The notes beneath the pieces are model-generated. The model was not told the DNA's origin, made no database searches, and saw only the letters and a list, made by a program, of their open reading frames with translations. Positions 25,750-35,347 of a stretch of DNA of 64,000 nucleotides are shown here, in pieces. The DNA is from PGYR01 sp046290495 (GTDB lineage: Bacteria > Bacteroidota > Ignavibacteria > Kapaibacteriales > UBA2268), in assembly GCA_046290495.1 (NCBI GenBank), contig JBKAGT010000005.1, positions 62,001-126,000 on the forward strand, read 5' to 3'. The position numbers and the translations under genes are program-made. Numbering within the stretch: the stretch's first letter is position 1; each line of letters opens with the position of its first letter.

Positions 25750-27075
25750 TTAACTTTCGTAAATAAGCGTATCAGCTGTAGCTCTCTTTGCATGAGCAAT
25801 ATTTGGAGCTTGGAATACTCTTTTGGCTTTTACTTTTGCTTCGAACTCACTTCTGAATTTGTTTACAAATCCACGAACAGCCCAAGCAGCAGCATCACCC
25901 AACGCACAGATTGTATTACCTTCAATGTTATTACATACAGATACTAGTAAATCTAAATCTTTAGAAGTAGCATCACCTGCAACTAATCGTTTAAGAGTTT
26001 TTTCCATCCATCCACAACCTTCACGGCAAGGAGTACATTGACCACAAGATTCATGATGATAGAAGTGTGCTATTCTCAAAGTAACTTCAACTAGATCTGT
26101 GTCTTCATCCATTACCATTACACCTGCTGTTCCGATGTGAGTCCCAATTTTCTTTAAAGACTCCTCATCCATATTGGTGTCTAACTCATCAGCAGACATA
26201 ACTGGCATTGATGAGCCACCAGGAATAACAGCTTTTATTTTCTTGTCGTTTATTATGCCGCCACATACATCGTAAATCAAACTTCTAAGTGAAATACCTG
26301 TCTCTAGCTCATATACACCTGGCTTATTAACATGACCACTAACACCATAAAGTAGAGTGCCAGGATGTCCTTCAGCACCAAGTTTTGCATAGTTTTCAGG
26401 ACCAATTTCAAAAATCTTAGGTACTGTAGCAATAGTTTCTACATTGTTAACAGTAGTTGGCATACCCCAAAGTCCTACTTGTGCGGGGAATGGTGGCTTG
26501 TAACGAGGATAACCTCGTCCACCTTCTAGTGAATTCATCAATGATGTCTCTTCACCACAGATGTATGCACCAGCACCGCTATGAACATAAACATCCATTT
26601 GGAAATCAGTTCCAAATTTCTCCTTCATTTTTTCACCGAAATAACCAGCTTCATAAGCTTGATCAACTGCATTTTGCATTAGTCTTTGCCATAAGTAGTA
26701 TTCACCACGAATATAAATGTAAGCTGCTTTTAGGTTCATTGCTTTACCGGCAATTAGAATTCCTTCCAAAAGCAAGTGTGGGTTATACTCAAAAATTCTT
26801 CTATCCTTGAAAGAGCCTGGTTCAGCTTCGTCGCCATTCACAGCTAAGTAATTGGGTTTATCAACACCATCTGGCATAAATGACCACTTCAAACCTGTAG
26901 GGAAACAAGCACCACCACGTCCACGTAAGTTAGACTTTTTTACAATATCGATAATCTCATTCTTATCCATTTTCAGAGCTTTTCTGGCTTGTTCGTATCC
27001 GCCATTTTTCTCAAAAACATCTATTTCATGAAGATTTTCAATTCCTGGTAATAATAATTTCGGGTTTTTTTCCAT
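25750..27075 (-). CDS. nuoF: NADH-quinone oxidoreductase subunit F
   Basis: The NADH- and FMN-binding subunit of complex I, 441 residues. RGRGGACFPTG (residues 51-61) is the FMN/NADH glycine-rich site, NGDEAEPGSFKDR and GAYICGEETSLMNSLEG follow, and CGQCTPCREGC (near residue 350) with a later Cys near TICALGDA binds the N3 4Fe-4S cluster. nuoE and nuoG are not next to it, which is unusual because F normally lies in an E-F-G block. It could serve another NADH-linked complex (NAD-dependent hydrogenase or formate dehydrogenase), but length and motifs are those of NuoF. No ferredoxin extension at either end. Confidence 0.92.
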   Translation of the reverse strand: MEKNPKLLLPGIENLHEIDVFEKNGGYEQARKALKMDKNEIIDIVKKSNLRGRGGACFPTGLKWSFMPDGVDKPNYLAVNGDEAEPGSFKDRRIFEYNPHLLLEGILIAGKAMNLKAAYIYIRGEYYLWQRLMQNAVDQAYEAGYFGEKMKEKFGTDFQMDVYVHSGAGAYICGEETSLMNSLEGGRGYPRYKPPFPAQVGLWGMPTTVNNVETIATVPKIFEIGPENYAKLGAEGHPGTLLYGVSGHVNKPGVYELETGISLRSLIYDVCGGIINDKKIKAVIPGGSSMPVMSADELDTNMDEESLKKIGTHIGTAGVMVMDEDTDLVEVTLRIAHFYHHESCGQCTPCREGCGWMEKTLKRLVAGDATSKDLDLLVSVCNNIEGNTICALGDAAAWAVRGFVNKFRSEFEAKVKAKRVFQAPNIAHAKRATADTLIYES

Positions 27076-27141
27076 CGTTTTTATCGATTTATGTTATAAT
27101 TCAGTTATCAATATAATACATATTAATTTAAAGTCTAAATA

Positions 27142-29823
27142 CTATTTGAAGGAATTTAAACTTTCGTTCAGTTGCTCAATTTTGTTAGTCATATCTTTGA
27201 GCTTCTTCCTTTCTCTATTTACTACATCCTCAGGTGCATTGCTAACGAATCTCTTATTAGATAATTTTTTAGAAATTCCGTTTACTTGCCCTTCCAATCT
27301 GTTTATTTCTTTTTCAAGTCTTTCTATTTCTTGGTCAACATCAATAGCATCTCCAACATATAAGTTGACTTCAGCAAAATTAGTAACAGATTTGATTGAA
27401 ATTTCATCTAATGGATTATTAATCATTAACTCAGAAGATTTTGTTAATTCCTTCATTAATTTATGATTATCAGAAATTAGGCTTTCAATTTCTACTTCAG
27501 CATTAAAATTAATTTTCATCCTCTGACCTGCAGAAATACTAGGAATACTTGCTCTTAGACTTCTGGATGAGTCAACTAAAGCAATTAATTTTTCGAATTT
27601 TTCAATTGATGTGGTATCATAATTTTCATTTGAGTCTATTAACTGTTCAAGAGAAATACTTCGGCCGTCACTATAGTTGTTAAGAAGATGCCATAACTCC
27701 TCTGTTATAAATGGCATAACGGGGTGTAGTAACTTCAATACTTCGTTGAAAATCTCGATCCCGAAAGCAACTTTTTGTTGGTTTTGTTCTTCTGTATTAT
27801 CGTATGACTCAATCTTCAAACACTCAATGTACCAATCACAGAAATCACTCCATATAAAATCGTATAGTGTTTTAGAATATTCAGTTACTTTGAAATTATT
27901 CAAATACTCATTTATTTCATTTATTGATTTGTGAAGTTTAGATTTTATCCATTTGTCAGCTAATGATTTAGAGTATGTATTCTTATTGAACTCAACATCT
28001 CCAAACTCTTCTTGCTTCATCTTCAAAAATCTGCCGGCATTCCACACTTTGTTTGCAAAATTCCTTCCCACTTCCATAGATGGTATATCTTGGGCTTCCA
28101 AATCTACTTCCATTCTAACATCTTGTCCCAATGGAGCTAGATATAAAATCGTAAATCTAACTGCATCTGCTCCATATTTATCCATCACATTCAATGGATC
28201 TGGAGAGTTACCTAAAGACTTTGAAAGTTTTCTTCCTTGTCCATCTCTAATTAAACTTGTGAAATATACATTCTTAAACGGTATTTCTTGCTTAAAGTAA
28301 TTAGTTGCCATAACCATACGAGCAACCCAGAAAAATATAATATCTGGTCCAGTTACCAATAAATCAGTTGGTAAATATCTTTGCATTGTCTCATTGTTCG
28401 GAACAATATTTCCTTCATCATCGAACCAACCCATAGTAGTCATTGGCCATAACCAGGAAGAAAACCATGTATCTAATACATCTTCATCTTGCTTTAGTAG
28501 TACATTTCTGTCTATTCCTAATTTTTTTCTTGCTTCTTCTTCACTCCTAGCTGCAGTATGTTGACCATCTTCGGTGTAATAAACTGGTATTCTATGACCC
28601 CACCAAAGTTGTCTTGATATACACCAATCTTTAATATTATTCATCCAGTGCTCATAGGTTTTAACCCAATGATTTGGATAGAAATTAATTTGACCATTCT
28701 GTACTATTTTCAAAGCATCTTCTGCTAAAGGCTTCATTTTCACAAACCACTGATCTGATAGATATGGTTCTATTGGCTCTCCACCTCTCTGAGAAAAACC
28801 AACATTATGTGTGTAATCCTCAATTTTTTCCATTAAGTTGTTTGATTCCAAATCAGCTATGATTTTCTTTCTTGCTTCGAACCTATCTAAACCACTGTAC
28901 GATCCAGCAAGATCATTCAGAGTACCATCTGGGTTGATAGTATTTATCGATTCTAAGTTATGTCTTTGTCCAATTTCAAAATCATTAGGATCGTGAGCAG
29001 GAGTAATTTTAACACAACCTGTTCCAAATTCAGGGTCAGCATAGTCATCTGCTATAATCTCAATTTTTCTTCCTACCAAAGGAACAGTAACTTTCTGACC
29101 AATAAGCTTCTTAAATCTTTTATCATTGGGATTTACAGCAACAGCGATATCACCATAAATAGTCTCAGGTCTAACAGTTGCTACTTTTAAATAATTCTCA
29201 CCATCTTCGAAAAAATATTTTAAAGTATAAAGCTTTTCATGTACTTCTTTGAATTCAACTTCTTCGTCAGATAAAGCTGTTTGAGATGCTGGAGACCAGT
29301 TAATTATTCTTTTACCTTTATAAATCAATCCTTCATCATAAAGTTTTATAAACGAATGTTCGACTGCTTTAGATGCACATTCGTCCATTGTGAATAAAGT
29401 TCTATCCCAATCGCAAGATACTCCGAGTCTTTTTAACTGTTCTAAGATTATTCCACCATACTCATTTTTCCAATCCCAAACTCTTTCTATAAATTTTTCT
29501 CTACCAAGGTCGTACCTTGTTTTGCCTTCTTGTTTTAGCTGCTGTTCTACTTTTGTTTGGGTTGCTATACCGGCGTGATCCATTCCAGGGAACCAAACCA
29601 CATCTTTGCCTTGCATTCTCATTCTTCTGATGAATAAATCCTGCAAAGTGTGGTTTAACACATGACCAAAGTGCAACATACCTGTAACATTAGGAGGTGG
29701 CATAAGGATCGAATATGGATCATTTTCATTAGATTCAGATGATTTGAAAAGCTGGTTAGATTCCCATTTGTTATACCAGTTTTTCTCTTTACTTTTGAAA
29801 TCAAAATTTTTATCGAAATTCAT
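27142..29823 (-). CDS. valS: Valyl-tRNA synthetase
   Basis: Class I aminoacyl-tRNA synthetase charging tRNA-Val, 893 residues. The HIGH motif appears as HFGH (51-54) after MPPPNVTGML, the KMSKS loop as KLSKS in GRKLSKSLGNSPDP, and the editing domain around PGMDHAGIATQ and the CP1 insert. The C-terminal coiled-coil arm (about 815-890, DQEIERLEKEINRLEGQ) is complete. A TATTTTTG box lies 35 bases upstream. Confidence 0.96.
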   Translation of the reverse strand: MNFDKNFDFKSKEKNWYNKWESNQLFKSSESNENDPYSILMPPPNVTGMLHFGHVLNHTLQDLFIRRMRMQGKDVVWFPGMDHAGIATQTKVEQQLKQEGKTRYDLGREKFIERVWDWKNEYGGIILEQLKRLGVSCDWDRTLFTMDECASKAVEHSFIKLYDEGLIYKGKRIINWSPASQTALSDEEVEFKEVHEKLYTLKYFFEDGENYLKVATVRPETIYGDIAVAVNPNDKRFKKLIGQKVTVPLVGRKIEIIADDYADPEFGTGCVKITPAHDPNDFEIGQRHNLESINTINPDGTLNDLAGSYSGLDRFEARKKIIADLESNNLMEKIEDYTHNVGFSQRGGEPIEPYLSDQWFVKMKPLAEDALKIVQNGQINFYPNHWVKTYEHWMNNIKDWCISRQLWWGHRIPVYYTEDGQHTAARSEEEARKKLGIDRNVLLKQDEDVLDTWFSSWLWPMTTMGWFDDEGNIVPNNETMQRYLPTDLLVTGPDIIFFWVARMVMATNYFKQEIPFKNVYFTSLIRDGQGRKLSKSLGNSPDPLNVMDKYGADAVRFTILYLAPLGQDVRMEVDLEAQDIPSMEVGRNFANKVWNAGRFLKMKQEEFGDVEFNKNTYSKSLADKWIKSKLHKSINEINEYLNNFKVTEYSKTLYDFIWSDFCDWYIECLKIESYDNTEEQNQQKVAFGIEIFNEVLKLLHPVMPFITEELWHLLNNYSDGRSISLEQLIDSNENYDTTSIEKFEKLIALVDSSRSLRASIPSISAGQRMKINFNAEVEIESLISDNHKLMKELTKSSELMINNPLDEISIKSVTNFAEVNLYVGDAIDVDQEIERLEKEINRLEGQVNGISKKLSNKRFVSNAPEDVVNRERKKLKDMTNKIEQLNESLNSFK

Positions 29824-29857
29824 ATTTAAACTATTGTTTTTGTTTCTATTTAGTTTA

Positions 29858-29865
29858 CAAAAATA
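29858..29865 (-). promoter_or_regulatory. Candidate TAnnTTTG -7 box for valS
   Basis: TATTTTTG on the minus strand, 35 bases before the valS ATG, in the 191-base gap shared with the divergent gene at 30015. Confidence 0.5.
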
Positions 29866-30014
29866 ATTAAAAGTTACTTTATACGTGTCTTTGTTAAGAA
29901 ATTACAATGAAAGACGATACAATTATAAAAATTTTTGGTATTTGAGTTGAAAGTTTCGGATATTTGGAAAAGATTAATTGTAATTTAATAATAAAATATA
30001 ACGGAGGATTCGTT

Positions 30015-30311
30015 ATGCTATCTAACAAAGTAATAAGAGCAACAGCAGCTGCATTTATATTCGCGGCTTCTAGTTTGTTTCTGACTGATTGTACTAGTAT
30101 GATTTCTGAAGAGCAATTAGCTATGCTTCAGGATTTGAGAAGACAAGAGGCTCAGTTGACTGAAGAGATTCAGACTGCAAAAGCTGACTTGAATAAATTA
30201 AAATCAGAACTCAAAAGCAGAGAAGCTGAGTTGAATGATTGTAATGATAAGACTCAATTCGTGAAAGACAAGTTATCAAAATGGCCAAATGTATGGCCTG
30301 ATAATAACTAA
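30015..30311 (+). CDS. Small coiled-coil envelope protein, probable lipoprotein
   Basis: A 98-residue protein. The ATG at 30015 is chosen because a strong Shine-Dalgarno, GGAGGA, lies at 30003-30008 with a six-base spacer; the frame is open 17 codons further upstream, but that start has no ribosome site. The signal peptide ends in FLTDC, an imperfect lipobox with Asp before the Cys. The mature part is a heptad coiled coil (about 33-75) ending ELNDCNDK, then SKWPNVWPDNN. Shine-Dalgarno sites are rare in this window, so expression is likely high. Unknown function; resembles the coiled coil of the next gene. Confidence 0.82.
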   Translation: MLSNKVIRATAAAFIFAASSLFLTDCTSMISEEQLAMLQDLRRQEAQLTEEIQTAKADLNKLKSELKSREAELNDCNDKTQFVKDKLSKWPNVWPDNN

Positions 30312-30355
30312 AATCAGTTAAATCAAATAAGTATAACAACCAAATTAGAGGAAAA

Positions 30356-31144
30356 ATGAAAAACTTAGTAATTATATTATTTGCTGTAATGTTAGCTGGT
30401 GGTAACTTGATAGCTCAAATGCCTCCTGCTTCTAAACCAGATTTAGAACTTACAGAAGATGAAGCAACGTTAAGAATACAAGATTATCAAGCTAAGATTA
30501 AAAATCTTGAAGGACAACTTGAGTCAATTAAAAATGACCAAGCAGATATTAAAGTAAAAACAAAAGAAATTGAACAACAATTGAAAGATTGTAATGATGC
30601 TCTAATGAAATTAGTTGGTGCTAATGCAGCAGCTGTAGAAGCATTCAAACAAAAGCTAGGTCAATTGGAAGGTAGAGTAAGAGAAATGCAAAGACTTTCA
30701 AATGATGAACTTGCTGATAGAAGAGCAGAAGTAGAACAATTAGACCAAGAATATATGGAATTAAGAAAGAATAAAATTTCTCTTCTTCCAGATATATTCC
30801 CAAGAATGGTAAAATTGGGTAAAGATATTAAAGGACTTTACAGAGAAAAGAAAATTACTACTTACACAGTTGGTACTTGGTCTGAAAACAGAGACTGTTT
30901 GTGGAACATCGCTGGTAATACAGAAATTTACAATGATCCTAATCAATGGCCAAAAATATGGCAAGCTAATACAGGTCTAATCCGTAATCCTGACATCATT
31001 CAACCAGGTTGGGTATTAACAATACCACCTAAAGGACCTAAGAATCCTGAAGAGTTGAAAGCAGAAAGAAAATACTACAGAATGAAAAAAGAAGCTATGA
31101 ATGAGAATGCTGCAACTGGTGGTTCTGGTTCTAATGATCAATAA
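30356..31144 (+). CDS. LysM-domain secreted coiled-coil protein
   Basis: A 262-residue protein with a signal peptide (MKNLVIILFAVMLAGGNLIA) and an AGAGGA-type ribosome site. A long coiled coil (about 40-140) contains QQLKDCNDA, echoing ELNDCND in the preceding gene. A C-terminal LysM-like domain (about 165-225: TYTVGTWSENRDCLWNIAGN to NPDIIQPGWVLTIPP) would bind peptidoglycan. Together with the previous gene it may form a complex at the cell wall, perhaps through coiled-coil pairing and the matching Cys. A strong terminator follows. Function unknown. Confidence 0.87.
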   Translation: MKNLVIILFAVMLAGGNLIAQMPPASKPDLELTEDEATLRIQDYQAKIKNLEGQLESIKNDQADIKVKTKEIEQQLKDCNDALMKLVGANAAAVEAFKQKLGQLEGRVREMQRLSNDELADRRAEVEQLDQEYMELRKNKISLLPDIFPRMVKLGKDIKGLYREKKITTYTVGTWSENRDCLWNIAGNTEIYNDPNQWPKIWQANTGLIRNPDIIQPGWVLTIPPKGPKNPEELKAERKYYRMKKEAMNENAATGGSGSNDQ

Positions 31145-31170
31145 TAATTCTGTTTATTAATATCGATTTT

Positions 31171-31207
31171 AATCCCAACTCGAGAGATTCGAGTTGGGAT
31201 TTTTTTA
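31171..31207 (+). terminator. Strong rho-independent terminator
   Basis: A thirteen-base-pair perfect stem (AATCCCAACTCGA with TCGAGTTGGGATT), loop GAGAT, then a T run. The strongest terminator in the window. Confidence 0.93.
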
Positions 31208-31227
31208 TAAATTAATTATCTTTATAA

Positions 31228-32196
31228 ATGACTGAAATAGTTGAATATATAAATCTTGAAGATAGCAATTTAGTTTCCATATTTGGTGCTAATGACTCAT
31301 TATTAAACCTGATTGAATCAGCTTTTGATTCTACTATATTTGTAAGAGGAAATCAAATAGTGCTTAAAGGTGATGAGGATGAAGTAAATTTACTAAAATC
31401 AGTATTCAAAGAATTACTCTATATGATTGAAAAAAATGGAGTTCTGAACGATACCGATGTAAAAACAGTTATTCAGTTAGCAACTGTGAACAAGGTTGAC
31501 CCAAAAGAGTTTTCTATAAAAAATAAAAGTAATATCATTTATGCTGGTTATAAAAACCAGATTAGAGCTAAGACTAAAACTCAAATAGAATACGCAGAAA
31601 CAGTTCAAAACAATGATGTTGTATTTGCCATCGGTCCAGCTGGAACTGGTAAAACGTTCTTAGCCGTTGCTATGGCTCTAAATGAACTTAAAAAGAATGA
31701 AGTCAAAAGAATAATTTTAACTAGACCTGCAGTAGAAGCTGGCGAGTCATTAGGTTTTCTGCCTGGTGATTTGCAAGAGAAAATCGATCCTTACTTACGA
31801 CCAATCACCGATGCATTACAATATATGCTAAGCCCCGAAAAGTATAAAATAATGAGGGAGAGGAACATTATTGAGATAAACCCATTGGCTTATATGCGTG
31901 GAAGAACACTTAATAACGCATTTGTTATTTTAGACGAAGCTCAAAACACGACTGAAACACAAATGAAAATGTTTTTAACAAGATTAGGTATCGGTTCTAA
32001 AGCAATTATCACAGGTGATACTTCACAAATCGATTTACCAAGAAATAAAAAATCAGGTCTTGTTTCAGCTCAAAGAATTCTCAAAAATATTGATGGAATT
32101 AAATTCGTTTATTTCAATGAAAATGATGTTGTTAGGCATAAGTTAGTTGCTCAGATAATTAAAGCTTACGATAATGATCTAACAGATAAAAGCTAA
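31228..32196 (+). CDS. phoH: PhoH-family ATPase
   Basis: A cytoplasmic P-loop ATPase of 322 residues. GPAGTGKTFLAVA (near residue 136), then RIILTRPAVEAGESLGFLPGDL, the Walker B AFVILDEAQN and IITGDTSQIDLPR are diagnostic of PhoH/YbeZ. The family is linked to RNA processing and phosphate or stress response, often beside ybeY, which is absent here. The first 80 residues form the usual N-terminal domain. Starts about 20 bases after the strong terminator, so it probably has its own promoter. Confidence 0.93.
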   Translation: MTEIVEYINLEDSNLVSIFGANDSLLNLIESAFDSTIFVRGNQIVLKGDEDEVNLLKSVFKELLYMIEKNGVLNDTDVKTVIQLATVNKVDPKEFSIKNKSNIIYAGYKNQIRAKTKTQIEYAETVQNNDVVFAIGPAGTGKTFLAVAMALNELKKNEVKRIILTRPAVEAGESLGFLPGDLQEKIDPYLRPITDALQYMLSPEKYKIMRERNIIEINPLAYMRGRTLNNAFVILDEAQNTTETQMKMFLTRLGIGSKAIITGDTSQIDLPRNKKSGLVSAQRILKNIDGIKFVYFNENDVVRHKLVAQIIKAYDNDLTDKS

Positions 32197-32288
32197 GAAA
32201 CCTTCAATTATATTACATTCCTAACCTTGGTAATTCATGCCAAGAATTGTTATATTACTTGTCAATTTTAACAACAATTAGAAAAATA

Positions 32289-34343
32289 ATGAAATTAAAT
32301 ATAGTAGTTTTAATCCTATTTTTGCTTGTATCTTGCTCTGAAAGAAAAGAAGAAATAGAAAAACAGGATATAGAAACTGAACAGAGCTCAACTTTAGTTG
32401 ATTTTAAAAATGAGTTTATAAAAGAAAATAACTTATCAGGTGAAGATTTAAAACGATTCAACAAAGGAGTTGAGCAGCTTGAGACACTTTGGAATGCTGA
32501 TGATGGTAAAGGTACTCAACTTGAAGAATTTATAAAAACTAATTTCATAAAAAGTGGCGATGAGCTCGACACTTTATTCAATAGATTGCAAAGGAATTAT
32601 GAAATTATTGATGGTCATTTCAATAAAATGATGCTTGATTTGAAAATGCCAGTTGCTCTTGATTGGGCTGAAATCACACCTATAGATAGAAAGTTTGACA
32701 GTTTTAACCCTTCTTCACACTTAGAACAAGATTTATATAATAACAAGATAGCATTCATTACAGTTTTAAACTTTCCATTTTACTCATTGGAAGAGAAACG
32801 AAAATACTCTGATAAATGGAATAGAAAAAATTGGGCCTACGCAAGAATGGGTGATAGATTTACTTCAAGAGTTCCAGCTAAACTTCTTCAAAATTTTTCT
32901 AAAGTTAATTCAGAAGCTGATGCATATATTTATGAATATTATATTTACATGGGAAATATAGTAAACAATGATGGGGAGTCGCTATTTCCAGAAGATATGA
33001 AACTTATAAGCCATTGGAATTTGAGAGATGAATTAAAATCCCAATATGCTAATGATAAGAATGGTCAGGAAAAACAAGATTTAATATATGCTATAATGCA
33101 AAGAATAATAACTCAGGAAATACCTAAATCATTTATAAATAGTAATGAGTATAAATGGAATCCAATTACAAATAAACTGTACAAACAAGGTAAAGAAATA
33201 GAGTACGAAAGTGAACCGAATACTAGATATGATAAAATATTAGAGCAATTTAAAGTACTTAGCATTATTGATGACTATTCGCCTGAAATGCCTACCTATA
33301 TTGAAAGAAAATTTTCTGGTGAGATGGAAATGTCGATCGATGAAGTTGAAAAACTATTCACGGATTTTGTTAGTTCACCTGTAATTAAAAAAGCTGGAGA
33401 TCTAATCAAGAATAGATTAGGTAGAGATTTACAACCTTATGATATCTGGTATGATGGTTTTAAATCAAGAAGTTCAATTAATGAAGAACAGTTAGATAAA
33501 ATCACTAAGAGGAAATATCCAGATGCAAGTTCTGTAAAAAGAGATCTTCCTATAATACTGAAAAAACTTGGATGGGATAATGTTAGAGCAAATTACATTG
33601 CTGATAAAGTTGAAGTAGATCCTTCACGTGGAGCAGGGCACGCCTGGGGTGCTGAAATGAGAGGTGTTGCAGCTAGATTGCGAACAAGAATTGCTGAAGA
33701 TGGCATGGATTACAAAGGTTATAACATCGCCGTACACGAATTTGGTCATAATGTTGAGCAGGTGCTATCTCTTTATGATATTGATTACTATATGCTGAAT
33801 GGTGTACCGAATACAGCATTTACTGAAGCTCTAGCATTTGTATTCCAAATGAGAGACTTAAAGTTATTGGGAATGGAATCAAACGATAAAAACTCAACTT
33901 ATTTGTATGCTTTAGATAATCTATGGTCAACTTTTGAGATTATGGGAGCTTCACTAGTAGATCAAAAAACATGGAAATGGCTTTACGAAAATCCGACAGC
34001 TAACCCTGAAGATCTAAAGAATGCTGTTAATAAAATCTCTAAAGAGGTTTGGAATAAATACTACGCACCAGTTATAGGTGTTGAGGATAGTAATATACTC
34101 GGTATATATTCTCACATGATATCTTATCCTCTATATTTATCTGCTTACCCAATTGGTCATTTGATAGAATTCCAAATTGAAGAATATATAAAGGATAAAA
34201 ACCTAGGCACAGAGTTTGAAAGAATGTCAAAAATTGGAAAAGTATTACCAAATTCTTGGATGATAGAAGCTACTGGAAATAAAATATCTCCAGAGCCATT
34301 GTTGAATCAAGCAGAAAAAGCATTAATTGAATTATCAAAATGA
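32289..34343 (+). CDS. Zinc-peptidase lipoprotein (HExxH gluzincin)
   Basis: A 684-residue protein. The ATG at 32289 is preferred over one 14 codons earlier because it gives a lipoprotein signal (FLLVSC, Cys16). VAVHEFGHNVEQ-like zinc motif, read here as AVHEFGHN, lies near residue 482, and FTEALAF about 25 residues on supplies the third zinc ligand, a gluzincin arrangement as in M3-type oligopeptidases. I cannot name the family with confidence. It probably degrades peptides outside the cytoplasm. Its stop overlaps the ATG of the reductase gene (ATGA). Confidence 0.8.
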   Translation: MKLNIVVLILFLLVSCSERKEEIEKQDIETEQSSTLVDFKNEFIKENNLSGEDLKRFNKGVEQLETLWNADDGKGTQLEEFIKTNFIKSGDELDTLFNRLQRNYEIIDGHFNKMMLDLKMPVALDWAEITPIDRKFDSFNPSSHLEQDLYNNKIAFITVLNFPFYSLEEKRKYSDKWNRKNWAYARMGDRFTSRVPAKLLQNFSKVNSEADAYIYEYYIYMGNIVNNDGESLFPEDMKLISHWNLRDELKSQYANDKNGQEKQDLIYAIMQRIITQEIPKSFINSNEYKWNPITNKLYKQGKEIEYESEPNTRYDKILEQFKVLSIIDDYSPEMPTYIERKFSGEMEMSIDEVEKLFTDFVSSPVIKKAGDLIKNRLGRDLQPYDIWYDGFKSRSSINEEQLDKITKRKYPDASSVKRDLPIILKKLGWDNVRANYIADKVEVDPSRGAGHAWGAEMRGVAARLRTRIAEDGMDYKGYNIAVHEFGHNVEQVLSLYDIDYYMLNGVPNTAFTEALAFVFQMRDLKLLGMESNDKNSTYLYALDNLWSTFEIMGASLVDQKTWKWLYENPTANPEDLKNAVNKISKEVWNKYYAPVIGVEDSNILGIYSHMISYPLYLSAYPIGHLIEFQIEEYIKDKNLGTEFERMSKIGKVLPNSWMIEATGNKISPEPLLNQAEKALIELSK

Positions 34344-35347
34344 ACAAAGATTTAAAATATATTGCTTATTTGACAGAAGAGGTTTCTAAAGGAAACTTTA
34401 GTCAAAGTTTTAAAGAGTTATCTTTGGATGATCTTCATACTAATGATATCTTAATTAAAGTCAAATGGTCTTCACTAAATTACAAAGATGCTCTAAGCGC
34501 TAAGGGTCATAGGGGTATTACAAGGAATTACCCACATACACCAGGTGTAGATGCCGCTGGTTTTGTTGTTAAAAGTGACTCTGCAGAAATAAAGGTAGGT
34601 GAAGAAGTCATAGTTACTGGTCATGATTTAGGTATGAACACAATGGGTGGCTTTGCCGAGTATGTTTCTGTCCCTAAAGATTGGATTGTGAAACTACCAA
34701 CTGGATTGACGTTACGTGATTCAATGATTTATGGTACTGCTGGAATTACTGCAGCAATATGTATAGACCAATTACTTAAACATAATTTAGAGCCTCAGAA
34801 AAGCAGAATACTGGTAACTGGTGCAACAGGTGGAGTTGGTTCTATGTCAGTTGCCATTTTAAATAAAATAGGCTTTGAAGTTATTGCATCAACTGGTAAG
34901 TTAGATAAAGCTAATTTTCTAAAAAATATCGGTGCAACAGAAGTTATTCATAGAGATGAAGTTTATGATACAACTGGTAAACCTTTACTAAAGAAGAGAT
35001 GGGAAGGAGCAATAGACACAGTTGGTGGTAACACTCTTTCTACAGTGATTCGCTCTACCAATCACCATGGTTCGGTATGTGTGGTCGGATTAGTTGAGTC
35101 ACCAGAACTAAAGCTGAACGTATTCCCATTTTTACAAAGAGGAGTTTCGGTGCTAGGTATTGATTCTGCCGAGAGAGGGATTGGTATCAAAAGAGAATTA
35201 TGGAAAAATTTAGCATCAGATTGGAAGCCAGAATGTTTGAACGAGATGGTAAAAGAAGTTAATTTAACTGATATACAAAAAGAAATAGTTGCTATATTAG
35301 AAGGAAAACAAGTAGGAAAAACTCTGATAAATTGTGAAGTACATTAA
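34340..35347 (+). CDS. acuI: AcuI/YhdH-type medium-chain reductase
   Basis: An NADPH-dependent MDR-family oxidoreductase, 335 residues. YKDALSAKGHRGI and YPHTPGVDAAG near residues 45-70 are signatures of the acrylyl-CoA reductase group; ILVTGATGGVGSMSVAIL near residue 158 is the nucleotide site. Family members reduce acryloyl-CoA to propionyl-CoA, relevant to DMSP or propionate routes. The zinc-binding residues of alcohol dehydrogenases are absent, as expected. Function by similarity only; quinone or other enone substrates are possible. Confidence 0.88.
   Translation: MNKDLKYIAYLTEEVSKGNFSQSFKELSLDDLHTNDILIKVKWSSLNYKDALSAKGHRGITRNYPHTPGVDAAGFVVKSDSAEIKVGEEVIVTGHDLGMNTMGGFAEYVSVPKDWIVKLPTGLTLRDSMIYGTAGITAAICIDQLLKHNLEPQKSRILVTGATGGVGSMSVAILNKIGFEVIASTGKLDKANFLKNIGATEVIHRDEVYDTTGKPLLKKRWEGAIDTVGGNTLSTVIRSTNHHGSVCVVGLVESPELKLNVFPFLQRGVSVLGIDSAERGIGIKRELWKNLASDWKPECLNEMVKEVNLTDIQKEIVAILEGKQVGKTLINCEVH

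Noticed and set aside
29964..30014. Upstream start for the small coiled-coil lipoprotein
   Set aside because: No ribosome site there; the strong GGAGGA at 30003 serves the ATG at 30015.
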